Positions 41,618 to 51,009 of a stretch of DNA of 64,000 bases are shown here, piece after piece. The notes under the pieces are model-generated. The model was not told where the DNA came from, made no database searches, and was given only the letters and a program-made list of their open reading frames with translations. The stretch is from Chitinophagales bacterium (GTDB taxonomy: Bacteria > Bacteroidota > Bacteroidia > Chitinophagales > Chitinophagaceae), in the NCBI GenBank assembly GCA_017303835.1, contig JAFLBI010000001.1:1054001-1118000 (forward strand), read 5' to 3'. Numbering within the stretch: position 1 is the first letter of the stretch; each line of letters begins with the position of its first letter. The translations under genes and the position numbers were made by a program.

Positions 41618-42373
41618 CTAGAAAATCAAATAATCTCCCTGCTTATTTACAGCCACCACGGGCAAACGATGCTTTTGCTCAAACAAGTGATAGGCTTTTT
41701 CCATACTGCTCACCAGCTTACTATAGCCGGGCTTGTCTTTGATGGTAGTTTCTAACCAGAGCTGGCGTTCAGTTTTCCCAAAACGCACTGGGAAGATATG
41801 GACGGGAATAAAATCCTGCCCAGCTCCCTTTGCCAAAACCGCCAAGACATATACTTCTTCTACCGGATCGTTCTGCAAAGGCAGACAACCAATGGTTACA
41901 CAAGCACCATGAATGTAAATATCGTTACCGGGTTGTTGCTTATCGGATAATACCTTGTCTGACGAATTGGGATAGTTCAAACCCAATGATAAATGGTAGG
42001 TTGACTGAGGATTAAATTCATTAATGCTATAAAAACCTTCCGGCACCTGAAAATCGCCTGATATACGCTTAGGCCCAAGGGTACCGCTCATGGCACAGAT
42101 GGCATAAGTTTTAAATAAGCGGAAACTATCCAGTACAAAATCTCGCGCCCAAACTTCTAGTTTACCCTCCGCCTTAAATGCACGGAAATAGACTTGCTTC
42201 AATGGCCATACAAAACCATTGGCCTTAGCATGCATTTTCAAGGAATCTTCTTTGTGGCGGAATGCTGCTGCCACACGGGGGTATTGTTTCTGCATAGACA
42301 CAAAGCCTGATTGTGCATCAGCTTCTGCAACAAAACACATGCAACAAATACCCAAATAAAAAAGCAGCTTCAT
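41618..42373 (-). CDS. L,D-transpeptidase (YkuD/murein) family protein
   Basis: The product is 251 residues with a signal peptide. The catalytic motif is H155-G-A-C-V-T-I-G-C163 with C163 as nucleophile, and the pattern 'GDFQVPEGFYSINEFNPQSTYHLSLGLNYPN' matches the YkuD domain of YafK-like proteins. They cross-link peptidoglycan or attach proteins to it. A weak hairpin at its stop (TAGGC ... GCCTA with TTTT) may terminate transcription. Confidence 0.88.
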   Translation of the reverse strand: MKLLFYLGICCMCFVAEADAQSGFVSMQKQYPRVAAAFRHKEDSLKMHAKANGFVWPLKQVYFRAFKAEGKLEVWARDFVLDSFRLFKTYAICAMSGTLGPKRISGDFQVPEGFYSINEFNPQSTYHLSLGLNYPNSSDKVLSDKQQPGNDIYIHGACVTIGCLPLQNDPVEEVYVLAVLAKGAGQDFIPVHIFPVRFGKTERQLWLETTIKDKPGYSKLVSSMEKAYHLFEQKHRLPVVAVNKQGDYLIF

Positions 42374-42448
42374 GGATTAAAAATACCAAAACACTTCCAT
42401 GAAACTGCTTTATTTATAACGCTTTTAGCAAGCCTGAAGGCTGATGTA

Positions 42449-42931
42449 TCATGTCACACGCGCATAAGAAGTAATCACAATGGGTCTCAAAAAAGTAGCT
42501 TTAAATGAAACTTTACTGCGAAAAAGAGATAAGAATTCTTTGGAAAACGCTTGTTGATTGATTGCAGGAATATATGCATCGTTTTTATCCATTTTTCTGA
42601 CCTCAACAGGTATTATCACCAACTGATCTTTAGCATTTTCACTACGCCACATGGATTTAGTTTGCATTAAAAATTTACCCAATTGCTGATTAAACCAAGT
42701 TGGTTGATCGTTCATAAACTGAACGGTATCCAAATTGCCTGCTTGATCAAATTCCAAAAATGCTGTTGTAAAAAAAGAGTAATGAAGCGTATCATCATGC
42801 ATGAACTTCATGATTCCCCTTTCAATCAGCTTGCTCAGCTCAGCATCTCCCGCTGCAAAACCAGCGTTTGATTGCGCGTTAGACACAATTGATAGGCATA
42901 GAAGTGACAAGAAAAACAAATAGCGCTTCAT
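42449..42931 (-). CDS. Exported protein of unknown function
   Basis: A 160-residue protein with a signal peptide ('RYLFFLSLLCLSIVSNAQ'). The mature part ('ELSKLIERGIMKFMHDDTLHYSFFTTAFLEFDQAGNLDTVQFMNDQPTWFNQQLGKFL') has the spacing of TonB-like or other small Bacteroidota periplasmic modules, but I do not recognise a family. The ATG that starts MKRYLFF is used. Confidence 0.6.
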   Translation of the reverse strand: MKRYLFFLSLLCLSIVSNAQSNAGFAAGDAELSKLIERGIMKFMHDDTLHYSFFTTAFLEFDQAGNLDTVQFMNDQPTWFNQQLGKFLMQTKSMWRSENAKDQLVIIPVEVRKMDKNDAYIPAINQQAFSKEFLSLFRSKVSFKATFLRPIVITSYARVT

Positions 42932-42958
42932 GAATATCTCTTTGATCAATCAATTCAC

Positions 42959-44092
42959 TTACAAATTCCCCCTCAGCTCCTGTTCACGTTCAATCGCTTC
43001 AAACAAGGCTTTGAAATTACCCTTACCAAAACTCTTGGCTCCTTTACGCTGGATGATTTCAAAGAACAAAGTTGGTCTGTCCTCAACTGGCTTGGTAAAG
43101 ATTTGTAAGAGATAACCTTCATCATCACGATCTACCAGAATACCCAATTCACGCAGTGGCGCCAGGTCTTCATCAATATGGCCTACTCTATCCAACAAAT
43201 CATCATAATAAGTAGTGGGTACTTGTAAAAACTCCACACCTCTGCTGCGCAGCGCAGTTACTGTTGATACGATATCATGAGTAGCCAAGGCCACGTGCTG
43301 ACAGCCTTCGCCATCATAAAACTCTAAATACTCTTCTACCTGCGATTTTTTCTTGCCTTCAGCTGGTTCGTTGATGGGAAACTTTACGAATCCGTTGCCA
43401 TTACTCATCACCTTACTCATCAATGCTGAGTATTCTGTAGAAATATCGTTATCGTCAAAAGAGAGAATGTTTCTGAAACCCATTACATCTTCATAAAATT
43501 TCACCCACTTGTTCATCTGATTCCAACCAACATTACCAACGCAATGATCTACATACAATAAACCCGTTTGCTCAGGATTGTAATAAGGCGTATTCCACGC
43601 GCGGAAGCCGGGCAAAAACACACCGCTATAATCTTTACGCTCTATAAACAGGTGTACGGTATCTCCATAAGTATGAATACCACTAATTACTGCCTTTCCA
43701 CCTGCATCTTCCAACACAATTGGTTCCTGATAACTCTTAGCACCTCTGCTAGTGGTCTGATGCCAAGCGTCTTTTGCATCGGGCACACGAAGTGCCAGCA
43801 CTTTCACCCCATCACCATGCTTATAGATATGATCAGCGATTGGATTACCGGCACGCAGCGGTGTGGTGAACATGAAAGTGAGTTTGTTCTGACGAACCAC
43901 ATAGCTCACTTTGTCTTTCATGCCTGTTTCCGGACCGGCATAAGCCAGACTCTGAAAGCCAAAAGCGGTTTTATAGAAATGGGCAGCTTGTTTGGCATTG
44001 CCAACATAGAACTCTACATAATCCGTGCCTTCTAGTGGCAGAAAATCCTGCGTAGCAGCAGGGGCAGGTGTTGATGCAAGCATCGTATCCAT
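42959..44092 (-). CDS. hppD: 4-hydroxyphenylpyruvate dioxygenase
   Basis: This 377-residue enzyme converts 4-hydroxyphenylpyruvate to homogentisate in tyrosine breakdown. It has two VOC halves, and the iron ligands are H183 ('YVDHCVGN'), H266 ('GCQHVALATHD') and E345 ('FFEIIQRKG'). 'GFVKFPINEPAEGKKKSQVEEYLEFYDGEGCQH' is the typical substrate-site block, and the C-terminal 'FGKGNFKALFEAIEREQELRGNL' matches. Homogentisate dioxygenase is not next to it. A palindrome TGATCAA-GTA-TTGATCA lies about 50 bases upstream. Confidence 0.96.
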   Translation of the reverse strand: MDTMLASTPAPAATQDFLPLEGTDYVEFYVGNAKQAAHFYKTAFGFQSLAYAGPETGMKDKVSYVVRQNKLTFMFTTPLRAGNPIADHIYKHGDGVKVLALRVPDAKDAWHQTTSRGAKSYQEPIVLEDAGGKAVISGIHTYGDTVHLFIERKDYSGVFLPGFRAWNTPYYNPEQTGLLYVDHCVGNVGWNQMNKWVKFYEDVMGFRNILSFDDNDISTEYSALMSKVMSNGNGFVKFPINEPAEGKKKSQVEEYLEFYDGEGCQHVALATHDIVSTVTALRSRGVEFLQVPTTYYDDLLDRVGHIDEDLAPLRELGILVDRDDEGYLLQIFTKPVEDRPTLFFEIIQRKGAKSFGKGNFKALFEAIEREQELRGNL

Positions 44093-44138
44093 ACAATTGA
44101 TTTGTGTTTATGTAAATGATGAGTAAGCCTAGCGAGGG

Positions 44139-44155
44139 TGATCAAGTATTGATCA
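44139..44155. promoter_or_regulatory. Palindrome upstream of hppD (possible operator)
   Basis: TGATCAA-GTA-TTGATCA is a perfect 7+7 inverted repeat about 50 bases before the hppD start, in the 225-base hppD/purK gap, which holds nothing else recognised. It could bind a dimeric regulator of tyrosine catabolism such as an Lrp/AsnC or TetR/MarR type, but this is unproven. Confidence 0.4.
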
Positions 44156-44317
44156 GGCAAGTTTATCCATGGCCAATGCTTCCATGAGCAGGCAGTAGCA
44201 ACCGCGCTTGTCTGTAAAATGCTTATGTGCGTAATCTGGCAGCATGTGGAACAAAAATAGCCAAATTGCTTGTTCTTCCAAGTCCGCAGCTCCGTTGTGG
44301 ATACTATCTTCGCAGCT

Positions 44318-45439
44318 ATGAAAATCGGAATCCTGGGTGGCGGCCAATTGGGCCGGATGTTATTGCAAGCTGCAGCCAATTATACAGTGGAGACTTTTGT
44401 ACTGGAGAACGATGCCAATTGTCCGGCTGCACACCTCTGCCACCACTTTGTAAAAGGTGATATCCGCGATTTCGATACGGTATACCAGTTTGGTAAAAAC
44501 TTAGACGCCATCACTATTGAAATTGAATCGGTGAATGTGGATGCATTGGAAAAGCTAGAGCAAGAAGGCGTGAAAGTATATCCCAAACCATCCGCAATCA
44601 AAACCATCAAAAACAAGATTCGCCAAAAGGAATTCTATGCCCGGCATGAAATTCCAAGCCCGGCTTTTGTAGTTACCAATAACCTGAACGAATTACAAGC
44701 CCAGTCAGCATTTCTACCTGCTGTACACAAACTGGCCGAAGGTGGCTATGATGGTAAAGGCGTTCAAGTAGTAAAGGCAGAAAGTGAAATCAATCTCGGC
44801 TTCGACGCACCGGCTGTGCTAGAGAAAATGGTGAATATCGCTAAAGAAATCGCCATCATCGTTGCCGTGAATGATGCCGGCGAAACCGCCATCTTCCCTC
44901 CTGCTGAAATGGTATTTGACCCTGTCCTTAATTTATTGGATTATCAGGTGAGTCCTGCCAAACTAGATGAAAAAACTTTGTGGAAGACGGAAGCCATTGC
45001 CATCAAAGTAGCCAAATCATTACAAAGTCCCGGCTTATTCGCCATTGAACTATTCGTTGATAAAAACGGCGAAGTGCTGGTAAACGAAACTGCTCCTCGT
45101 GTACACAACAGCGGCCACCATACCATTGAAGCCAATTACAGCAGCCAGTACGATATGCTTTGGCGCATCATGCTGGGTTATCCATTAGGCAATACAGCGC
45201 CTATTCTACCTGCTGCTATCGTCAATCTCTTAGGCGCACCAGGTTATGATGGAACAGCTGCATACGATGGATTAGATGAAGTGTTGCGTATGGATAATGT
45301 ATTCGTACACCTCTATGGCAAAGCACAAACCAAACCCGGTAGAAAAATGGGGCATGTGACGATTATCAGCAAGGAGTATCAGGACCTTACTTATAAGGCC
45401 AATAAAATCAAGCACACACTGAAAGTGGTTAGCAAATAA
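44318..45439 (+). CDS. purK: 5-(carboxyamino)imidazole ribonucleotide synthase
   Basis: This 373-residue ATP-grasp enzyme of purine synthesis carboxylates AIR to N5-CAIR. It starts with 'MKIGILGGGQLGRMLLQAA'. The ATP-grasp core has 'VHKLAEGGYDGKGVQVV', 'APAVLEKMVNIAKEIAIIVAVN' and 'LFVDKNGEVLVNETAPRVHNSGHHTIEA', the PurK-specific R-x-H-N-S-G-H-x-T. PurE is not encoded next to it. ATG 44318 is preferred to an upstream in-frame start. Confidence 0.95.
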   Translation: MKIGILGGGQLGRMLLQAAANYTVETFVLENDANCPAAHLCHHFVKGDIRDFDTVYQFGKNLDAITIEIESVNVDALEKLEQEGVKVYPKPSAIKTIKNKIRQKEFYARHEIPSPAFVVTNNLNELQAQSAFLPAVHKLAEGGYDGKGVQVVKAESEINLGFDAPAVLEKMVNIAKEIAIIVAVNDAGETAIFPPAEMVFDPVLNLLDYQVSPAKLDEKTLWKTEAIAIKVAKSLQSPGLFAIELFVDKNGEVLVNETAPRVHNSGHHTIEANYSSQYDMLWRIMLGYPLGNTAPILPAAIVNLLGAPGYDGTAAYDGLDEVLRMDNVFVHLYGKAQTKPGRKMGHVTIISKEYQDLTYKANKIKHTLKVVSK

Positions 45440-45444
45440 CCAGC

Positions 45445-46395
45445 TTAGCGAATGACTTTAGGCGGAATCTGAATCAGGAAACCAATACCCAGTAAGCTTT
45501 TCACCTGCAGACCCGGAGATTTTTTCTGCGGACCAAACAATCTTACATCATCATCATAGATGAGGTCGAGATTATAGGTTGCCGACAACAACTTATTGAT
45601 CTTGAAAGAAAGCACGTTGGTCATGAAGATATCTATGTTCTGCGGATTGTTCTGATAGTTAGAGAACAAGTCGAGCCTCGCTTTATACACAATGTTCTTT
45701 GCAATCGTGTTATTGTAGTTGGCCGATGCAAAAGCACCCAGCTCACTCACAGAACTCTTTCCGGCAGGTACCCCGTACAAACCAAGCTTGTTGAGTCTGC
45801 TATTGGCCACAATCACCCAACGAGAAGTGATAGGCGAAAGGAATAAAGAGAACTTAGTGCTGCGTTTGTAATCAAAACCCACGGAGAAGAGCACATAAGC
45901 CGGAGCCAATAATGAAGAAGTAAAATTGGGAATATTGTTGCTGAAGGTATAACCATCAAAAAACTGAGAACGGAAATTGAACAGTCCGGTTAAATACCAT
46001 TTCCCGGTTGTATCTACTTTATAACCGTACTTGGAAAGGAAATCGAAACGGTCGTCATTCTTTCTACCGCCAAGACTGGTTGTTTGTACAAAACCAAGGT
46101 TTACGTCCAGGTTATTATCCCAGGTATGCCTTTCGTGCTTGAAAAATGTGAAATAGTTGAGGTAAAGATTCGCGGCCAGCGAAAAATTATCACCACCCGC
46201 AGCCCAGTTACTAAGTGAACCCTGAGCCAGAGAACTACTGAAAACGCCCCCCTTTTTCCAACGCCAGGTTGTGGTATCGGCATCTTTCTTAATTGACCTG
46301 TCTGTTTCTTTACGGAGTCTTAAAACCGCAATATCCTGAGCTTCAACAGTTTGCATTGCTATCAGCAGTACCACTGCCAGCAGCGTTTGTTTCAT
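45445..46395 (-). CDS. DUF3078 domain-containing outer-membrane-type protein
   Basis: The product is about 316 residues with a signal peptide (to 'QTVEA'). 'WRWKKGGVFSSSLAQGSLSNWAAGGDNFSLAANLYLNYFTFFKHERHTWDNNLDVNLGFVQT' is the conserved DUF3078 stretch. Repeated amphipathic strands ending in aromatic residues suggest a membrane beta barrel. The function is unknown. Start at the ATG giving MKQTLLA. It ends six bases from purK, convergently. Confidence 0.85.
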   Translation of the reverse strand: MKQTLLAVVLLIAMQTVEAQDIAVLRLRKETDRSIKKDADTTTWRWKKGGVFSSSLAQGSLSNWAAGGDNFSLAANLYLNYFTFFKHERHTWDNNLDVNLGFVQTTSLGGRKNDDRFDFLSKYGYKVDTTGKWYLTGLFNFRSQFFDGYTFSNNIPNFTSSLLAPAYVLFSVGFDYKRSTKFSLFLSPITSRWVIVANSRLNKLGLYGVPAGKSSVSELGAFASANYNNTIAKNIVYKARLDLFSNYQNNPQNIDIFMTNVLSFKINKLLSATYNLDLIYDDDVRLFGPQKKSPGLQVKSLLGIGFLIQIPPKVIR

Positions 46396-46483
46396 CGTGG
46401 TTGTTTTGAACAAATGTAAAACCCGCAGGGTTTTATTCCAAGAATCAATACTGCCAAACTGGCATTTATGAGTAGTTTATCTG

Positions 46484-46491
46484 TATTTTTG
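46484..46491 (+). promoter_or_regulatory. Promoter downstream box for miaB
   Basis: TATTTTTG matches TAnnTTTG and ends 19 bases before the miaB ATG. The upstream TTTG is weak (TTTATG). Confidence 0.45.
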
Positions 46492-46510
46492 CAAGCTAAT
46501 TTTTGAACCA

Positions 46511-47938
46511 ATGGATATGCTGGAAATCGCTTCTAAAGTGCACGATGAACTGCGTCAAGGTGAAGCGTATGCACCTGAAAGCAGTGATGCGCGCCCTTTC
46601 AAAAAGCGTTTTTACATAGAGAGTTATGGCTGTCAGATGAATTTCAGCGACAGCGAGATTGTGGCTTCCATTCTGAATGAGGAAGGTTTTGGCGCTACGC
46701 GGAATTTCGCTGAAGCGGATCTGGTACTTTTAAACACCTGCTCTATCCGCGAAAAAGCCGAACAAACTGTCAGAAAACGCTTGACTGAGTTCCGGAAAGT
46801 GAAAGAGAGCCGCCCGGGTATGCTGATCGGCGTATTGGGCTGCATGGCAGAGCGTCTGAAGAGCAAATTGCTGGAAGAAGAGAAACTCGTTGATATCGTT
46901 GTAGGCCCTGATGCATACCGCACCCTGCCCGGATTGATTGAAGAGGCTGAAACCGGACAAAAAGCTGTGAACGTATTACTGAGCCGTGAAGAGACTTATG
47001 CAGACATCTCCCCTGTTCGTCTGGATAGCAATGGCATTACTGCATTTATCTCCATCATGCGTGGCTGCAACAATATGTGCAGTTTCTGCGTGGTACCCTT
47101 TACACGTGGCCGCGAACGCAGCCGCGATGCACATTCTATTCTTGCAGAAGCGAAGGACTTGTATGCACGAGGCTTTAAAGAAGTGACTTTATTAGGACAA
47201 AACGTAGATAGCTATTATTGGGTGGATGAAGCCAACAATGAAACAGTCACATTTGCCCGACTGCTGGAATTGGTTGCATTGGTAAGCCCAGATCTCCGTG
47301 TTCGTTTCAGTACTTCACATCCTAAGGATATTACGGATGAAGTACTGCATACCATGGCTAAGCACGAGAATATCTGCAAATACATTCACCTGCCTGTGCA
47401 AAGTGGCAATACACGTGTCTTGCAATTGATGAACAGAACCTATACCCGCGAATGGTATATGGCCAAAGTGGATCGCATCCGGGAGATCATGCCTGATTGT
47501 GGTATCAGCGCTGATATTATTGCCGGCTTCTGTTCAGAAACGGAAGAAGAACATCAGGACACCATTAGCATCATGGAATACAGTAAGTATGATATGAGTT
47601 ATATGTTCTTCTACAGCGAACGTCCCGGCACATTGGCTGCTAAGCGCTATGCAGATGATGTACCTGAAGCAGTGAAGAAACGCAGACTGCAGGAAATTGT
47701 AGAAGTACAAAACAAATTATCGCTGGCCAGCAATCAAAAAGACCTTGGTAAAACATTCAAAGTGTTGATTGAAGGCAATAGCAAAAAAAGTGAGCAGGAT
47801 TGGATGGGCCGTAATAGCCAGAACAAAGTCATTGTGTTCCCTAAGGAAACATACAATTTACAACCGGGCGATTATGCTTGGGTGAAAGTAACTGACTGCA
47901 CACAGGCAACTTTATTGGGCAAGATCACAACAGCATAA
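46511..47938 (+). CDS. miaB: tRNA-2-methylthio-N6-dimethylallyladenosine synthase
   Basis: This 475-residue radical SAM methylthiotransferase acts on tRNA A37. The N-terminal UPF0004 domain has C41, C77 and C111 (auxiliary cluster), and the radical SAM cluster uses C186, C190 and C193 ('CNNMCSFC'). 'GREVRSRD' is represented by 'RGRERSRD', and '[15 protein letters not shown]' follows. The C-terminal TRAM domain ends '[17 protein letters not shown]'. It starts the miaB, sigma-54 activator, lptE, TPR-like, secG run. Confidence 0.96.
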   Translation: MDMLEIASKVHDELRQGEAYAPESSDARPFKKRFYIESYGCQMNFSDSEIVASILNEEGFGATRNFAEADLVLLNTCSIREKAEQTVRKRLTEFRKVKESRPGMLIGVLGCMAERLKSKLLEEEKLVDIVVGPDAYRTLPGLIEEAETGQKAVNVLLSREETYADISPVRLDSNGITAFISIMRGCNNMCSFCVVPFTRGRERSRDAHSILAEAKDLYARGFKEVTLLGQNVDSYYWVDEANNETVTFARLLELVALVSPDLRVRFSTSHPKDITDEVLHTMAKHENICKYIHLPVQSGNTRVLQLMNRTYTREWYMAKVDRIREIMPDCGISADIIAGFCSETEEEHQDTISIMEYSKYDMSYMFFYSERPGTLAAKRYADDVPEAVKKRRLQEIVEVQNKLSLASNQKDLGKTFKVLIEGNSKKSEQDWMGRNSQNKVIVFPKETYNLQPGDYAWVKVTDCTQATLLGKITTA

Positions 47939-47956
47939 GCAAAGTGAAGTAAGCAA

Positions 47957-47962
47957 AGGAGG
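47957..47962 (+). promoter_or_regulatory. Strong Shine-Dalgarno sequence
   Basis: AGGAGG ends five bases before the sigma-54 activator ATG, within AAAGGAGGTAAAC. Other starts in this window rarely carry such a site, consistent with general Bacteroidota practice. It fixes the start at ATG 47968. Confidence 0.75.
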
Positions 47963-47967
47963 TAAAC

Positions 47968-49236
47968 ATGGATTTGCAATCAATTAAAAACAGGTTTGGC
48001 ATCATCGGTAATGCACCGGCTCTTAACCATGCACTGGATACAGCGGTGCAGGTAGCAGCAACGGATCTTACGGTATTGATCGTGGGTGAAAGCGGTGTTG
48101 GTAAGGAAGTGTTTTCGCAAATCATCCATGCCCTCTCTTCGCGCAAGCACAACCCATTTATTGCCGTTAACTGTGGCGCTATTCCGGAAGGCACCATCGA
48201 CTCTGAATTATTCGGTCACGAAAAAGGTGCATTCACAGGCGCTGTGGATAGCCGAAAAGGTTATTTCGAAACCGTGAATGGCGGTACCATTTTTCTGGAT
48301 GAAATTGGTGAAATGCCACTGGGTACGCAAGCACGTTTGTTGCGTGTACTCGAAACAGGTGAATTCATCCGCGTAGGTTCTTCTAAAGTGCAGAAGACCG
48401 ATGTACGCGTAATTGCAGCAACCAACCGCGAACTGCTGGATTTTACGCAAACCGGTAAGTTCAGACAAGACTTGTATTATCGCCTCAGCACAGTGCCCAT
48501 TCGTGTGCCAGCATTGCGCGATAGAAAAGAAGATATTCCCCTACTCTTTAGAAAATTCGTCATTGATTTTTCTGAGCGCTATAAAACTTCACCAATTTAT
48601 CTGGACGAGTCTGCACGCCAATTGCTGGTGGAGCATCTCTGGCCGGGCAATGTGCGTGAGTTGAAAAATATTGCTGAACAAATCTCAGTGCTGAGTAATA
48701 AGGAAACCATCAGTGCAGTTGATTTGCGCCGCTTTCTGCCGGAGAAAACCATGAACAGATTACCGATGCTGGCCCCACACCAAAATGGCAGCACAGGCGA
48801 GTTTGCTAATGAGCGAGAGATTCTCTACAAGCTGTTCTTCGACATGAAGAAGGATGTAACCGAGCTCAAGAAAATGTTTGTAGAAATTTTACAAAATCCT
48901 TCTTTAGCCGGAGCAGCAGCGCAGTTTACGCAAGAGTCTTTACTACATGATTTTCCTGCTGGAACAGATTTCAGCACCCATACACCAGCCCCTGCCCCTG
49001 TCTATGCAACACCGCAGATTGTACCTACTGGTCAACAACCTGTTTTATTGCATGAACACGATATTCAGCACCACGAAGAAGTAGAAGAATCACTGAATAT
49101 TATGGACAAGGAAAAGGAACTGATTGAGAAAGCACTGAAAAAGCATAAGGGCAAACGCAGAGATGCCGCACTGGATCTGGGCATTAGTGAACGCACCTTG
49201 TACAGAAAACTGAAAGAATACAATATTGAAGAATAG
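47968..49236 (+). CDS. Sigma-54-dependent transcriptional activator, Fis family
   Basis: A 422-residue AAA+ enhancer-binding protein without a receiver or PAS domain. It has Walker A 'GESGVGKE', the sigma-54 contact 'GAFTGAVDSRKGYFE', Walker B 'GGTIFLDEIGEMPLG', and 'RDRKEDIPLLFRKF' and 'LWPGNVRELKNIAEQ'. A linker with a Pro/Thr-rich segment precedes a C-terminal Fis helix-turn-helix ('RRDAALDLGISERTLYRKLKEY'). It would activate RpoN promoters, controlled by something other than phosphorylation in cis. It sits between miaB and lptE, a recurrent Bacteroidota arrangement. Confidence 0.92.
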   Translation: MDLQSIKNRFGIIGNAPALNHALDTAVQVAATDLTVLIVGESGVGKEVFSQIIHALSSRKHNPFIAVNCGAIPEGTIDSELFGHEKGAFTGAVDSRKGYFETVNGGTIFLDEIGEMPLGTQARLLRVLETGEFIRVGSSKVQKTDVRVIAATNRELLDFTQTGKFRQDLYYRLSTVPIRVPALRDRKEDIPLLFRKFVIDFSERYKTSPIYLDESARQLLVEHLWPGNVRELKNIAEQISVLSNKETISAVDLRRFLPEKTMNRLPMLAPHQNGSTGEFANEREILYKLFFDMKKDVTELKKMFVEILQNPSLAGAAAQFTQESLLHDFPAGTDFSTHTPAPAPVYATPQIVPTGQQPVLLHEHDIQHHEEVEESLNIMDKEKELIEKALKKHKGKRRDAALDLGISERTLYRKLKEYNIEE

Positions 49237-49258
49237 TTTCAACTAAGCAAAGAGACAC

Positions 49259-49762
49259 ATGCAGCGATACAAAAAGATATGGTGGTTGGGCAGCCTGCTG
49301 ATTTTACTCAGCGCCTGTAAGATCTATTCTTTCAAGGATGTGAGTATTCCGCCAGATGTAAAGACCATCAAGATTGGTTTCATTGAAAACAGAGCCCGGT
49401 ACATCAACCCGCAGTTGAGTCCAAGACTAACAGACAAACTTCAACAGAAGATTGCCAACCAAACCAAGCTTACGAGAACCAATAATGATGATGCCCATTA
49501 TCAAATCAGCGGGTATGTATCCGACTATTCGGTGAGCACTACCAGTATTACCAGCACACAGGCGGCAACCAACCGTTTATCTGTAAGTGTGCACATCACA
49601 CTACGCAAAACTTTAGAAAATAAATCGGAAGAATTTGATATCACCCGCAACTTCGATTTTGCAGCGTCTTTATCACTGCAGCAGGCCGAAGCCCAATTGC
49701 TGGAAGAAGTGGTAAGAAACACCACTGACGAAATTTTCAACAGGATATTCTCAAACTGGTAA
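49259..49762 (+). CDS. lptE: LptE-like lipopolysaccharide assembly lipoprotein
   Basis: This 167-residue lipoprotein has Cys20 after 'SLLILLSA'. The mature part ('IPPDVKTIKIGFIENRARYINPQLSPRLTDKLQQKIANQTKLTRTNNDDAHYQISGYVSDYSVS') matches the Bacteroidota LptE layout: a short beta-alpha-beta unit that plugs the LptD outer-membrane barrel. LptD is not in the window. It lies between the sigma-54 activator and the TPR-like gene. Confidence 0.87.
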   Translation: MQRYKKIWWLGSLLILLSACKIYSFKDVSIPPDVKTIKIGFIENRARYINPQLSPRLTDKLQQKIANQTKLTRTNNDDAHYQISGYVSDYSVSTTSITSTQAATNRLSVSVHITLRKTLENKSEEFDITRNFDFAASLSLQQAEAQLLEEVVRNTTDEIFNRIFSNW

Positions 49763-49783
49763 GCAAGTTGTACTTTTAAGCGC

Positions 49784-51007
49784 ATGAATGCCCTCTTTCA
49801 AAAAACCCTGTTTCATTTAACCGGTAAGACTGATGTTGATTCATCAGCATTATCCGAATTGGAACAGCTGGTAAAAGAGCATCCCTACTTCAGTCCGGCT
49901 CAATTGATGTTGACCAAAAAACTCAAGGAGACCAACGACCCATCCTATTTCAACAAGTTGCATCAATTGGCGCTGTATTTCCCCAATACTTCTTGGCTGC
50001 AATATCTACTGAATAGTCAGTCACCAGCCAAAGATGCTATTGATGAAGTACTCAATACTGCTGCTTTCATGCCGGCAACCAGTCAGACAGCAATTATTGA
50101 ACCCAGTAATGATACACCCGTTGCGCCTGTTTTCCACATGCCTGTTCCAGAGCCATCTATCGCGGCTCCTGTCCAGGAAACCATAGTAGCAAATGCGCCT
50201 GAGCCAGATAATTCCTGGCAGGCACCTGAACACACCCCACAGGTTGAAACATCTACTACGTCAATTACAAAAATATCCATTCACGAGGAAGTGCCTGTTT
50301 TTGACCCTTACCCCAGTTTTGAAGAAGAAACACCTGCAGCACCAGCTCCTTCGGTAGTACCTGATCAAGGGGGCATGGTTATTCCAACCATTGAAGATGT
50401 AAAACAGCTGCTGGATCAACGTTTTCAAACTACGGATACTGCTAAGGCCAATAATATTGCTGATTTACCCAGTTATGAAGCACCCAGATTCACTGAAAAC
50501 AGCTTCAAAGAGGAAATCCCCTTCCCTGCAGCACTGACAGTTGATGCAGAAGAGTCTGCGAAGGAAAAAATCAAATCCATTCTTGCAGGCCAGGTAGCCG
50601 AGTTCAACAAGCCAGTTACTGAAGAAGATGTGCTGCCCATTAGCACAGAACCCTTCCATACAGTAGACTATTTCGCCTCACAGGGCATTAAAATAGATTT
50701 GACCAAGATTCCACAGGACAAGCTCACGGTTCAGCTACGAAAATTCACAGATTGGCTGAAGTATATGCGTAAAGTGAGCCCAAGCCCAACAGATTTGGGT
50801 ACAGATCCTGCACAGGAGTCTAAGGTGCAAACCATTGCCCAGCATTCCAATGAGGCTAAGGAAGTACTCACTGAAGCAATGGCAGAAGTACTGGAAAAGC
50901 AAGGACAACCTGAAAAAGCCATCCAGATCTACATAAAACTTAGTTTTTTATATCCTGAGAAATCCGCTTACTTTGCGGCCAAAATTCAACAACTTAAAGG
51001 CATTTAA
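49784..51007 (+). CDS. TPR-like protein with a disordered Pro/Glu-rich centre
   Basis: A 407-residue protein in three parts. An N-terminal helical segment ('FQKTLFHLTGKTDVDSSALSELEQLVKEHPYFSPAQLMLTKKL') resembles part of a tetratricopeptide array. A Pro/Glu/Thr-rich middle (about 100-270) looks unstructured. A C-terminal helical pair ('AKEVLTEAMAEVLEKQGQPEKAIQIYIKLSFLYPEKSAYFAAKI') resembles a TPR. The family is conserved next to secG in Bacteroidota, with no known role. It ends two bases before secG. Confidence 0.7.
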   Translation: MNALFQKTLFHLTGKTDVDSSALSELEQLVKEHPYFSPAQLMLTKKLKETNDPSYFNKLHQLALYFPNTSWLQYLLNSQSPAKDAIDEVLNTAAFMPATSQTAIIEPSNDTPVAPVFHMPVPEPSIAAPVQETIVANAPEPDNSWQAPEHTPQVETSTTSITKISIHEEVPVFDPYPSFEEETPAAPAPSVVPDQGGMVIPTIEDVKQLLDQRFQTTDTAKANNIADLPSYEAPRFTENSFKEEIPFPAALTVDAEESAKEKIKSILAGQVAEFNKPVTEEDVLPISTEPFHTVDYFASQGIKIDLTKIPQDKLTVQLRKFTDWLKYMRKVSPSPTDLGTDPAQESKVQTIAQHSNEAKEVLTEAMAEVLEKQGQPEKAIQIYIKLSFLYPEKSAYFAAKIQQLKGI

Positions 51008-51009
51008 CA

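Noticed and set aside
44153-44347. 64-residue minus-strand frame upstream of hppD
   Set aside because: It overlaps the purK start and has no recognised motif; a shorter 30-residue version is too small to support.
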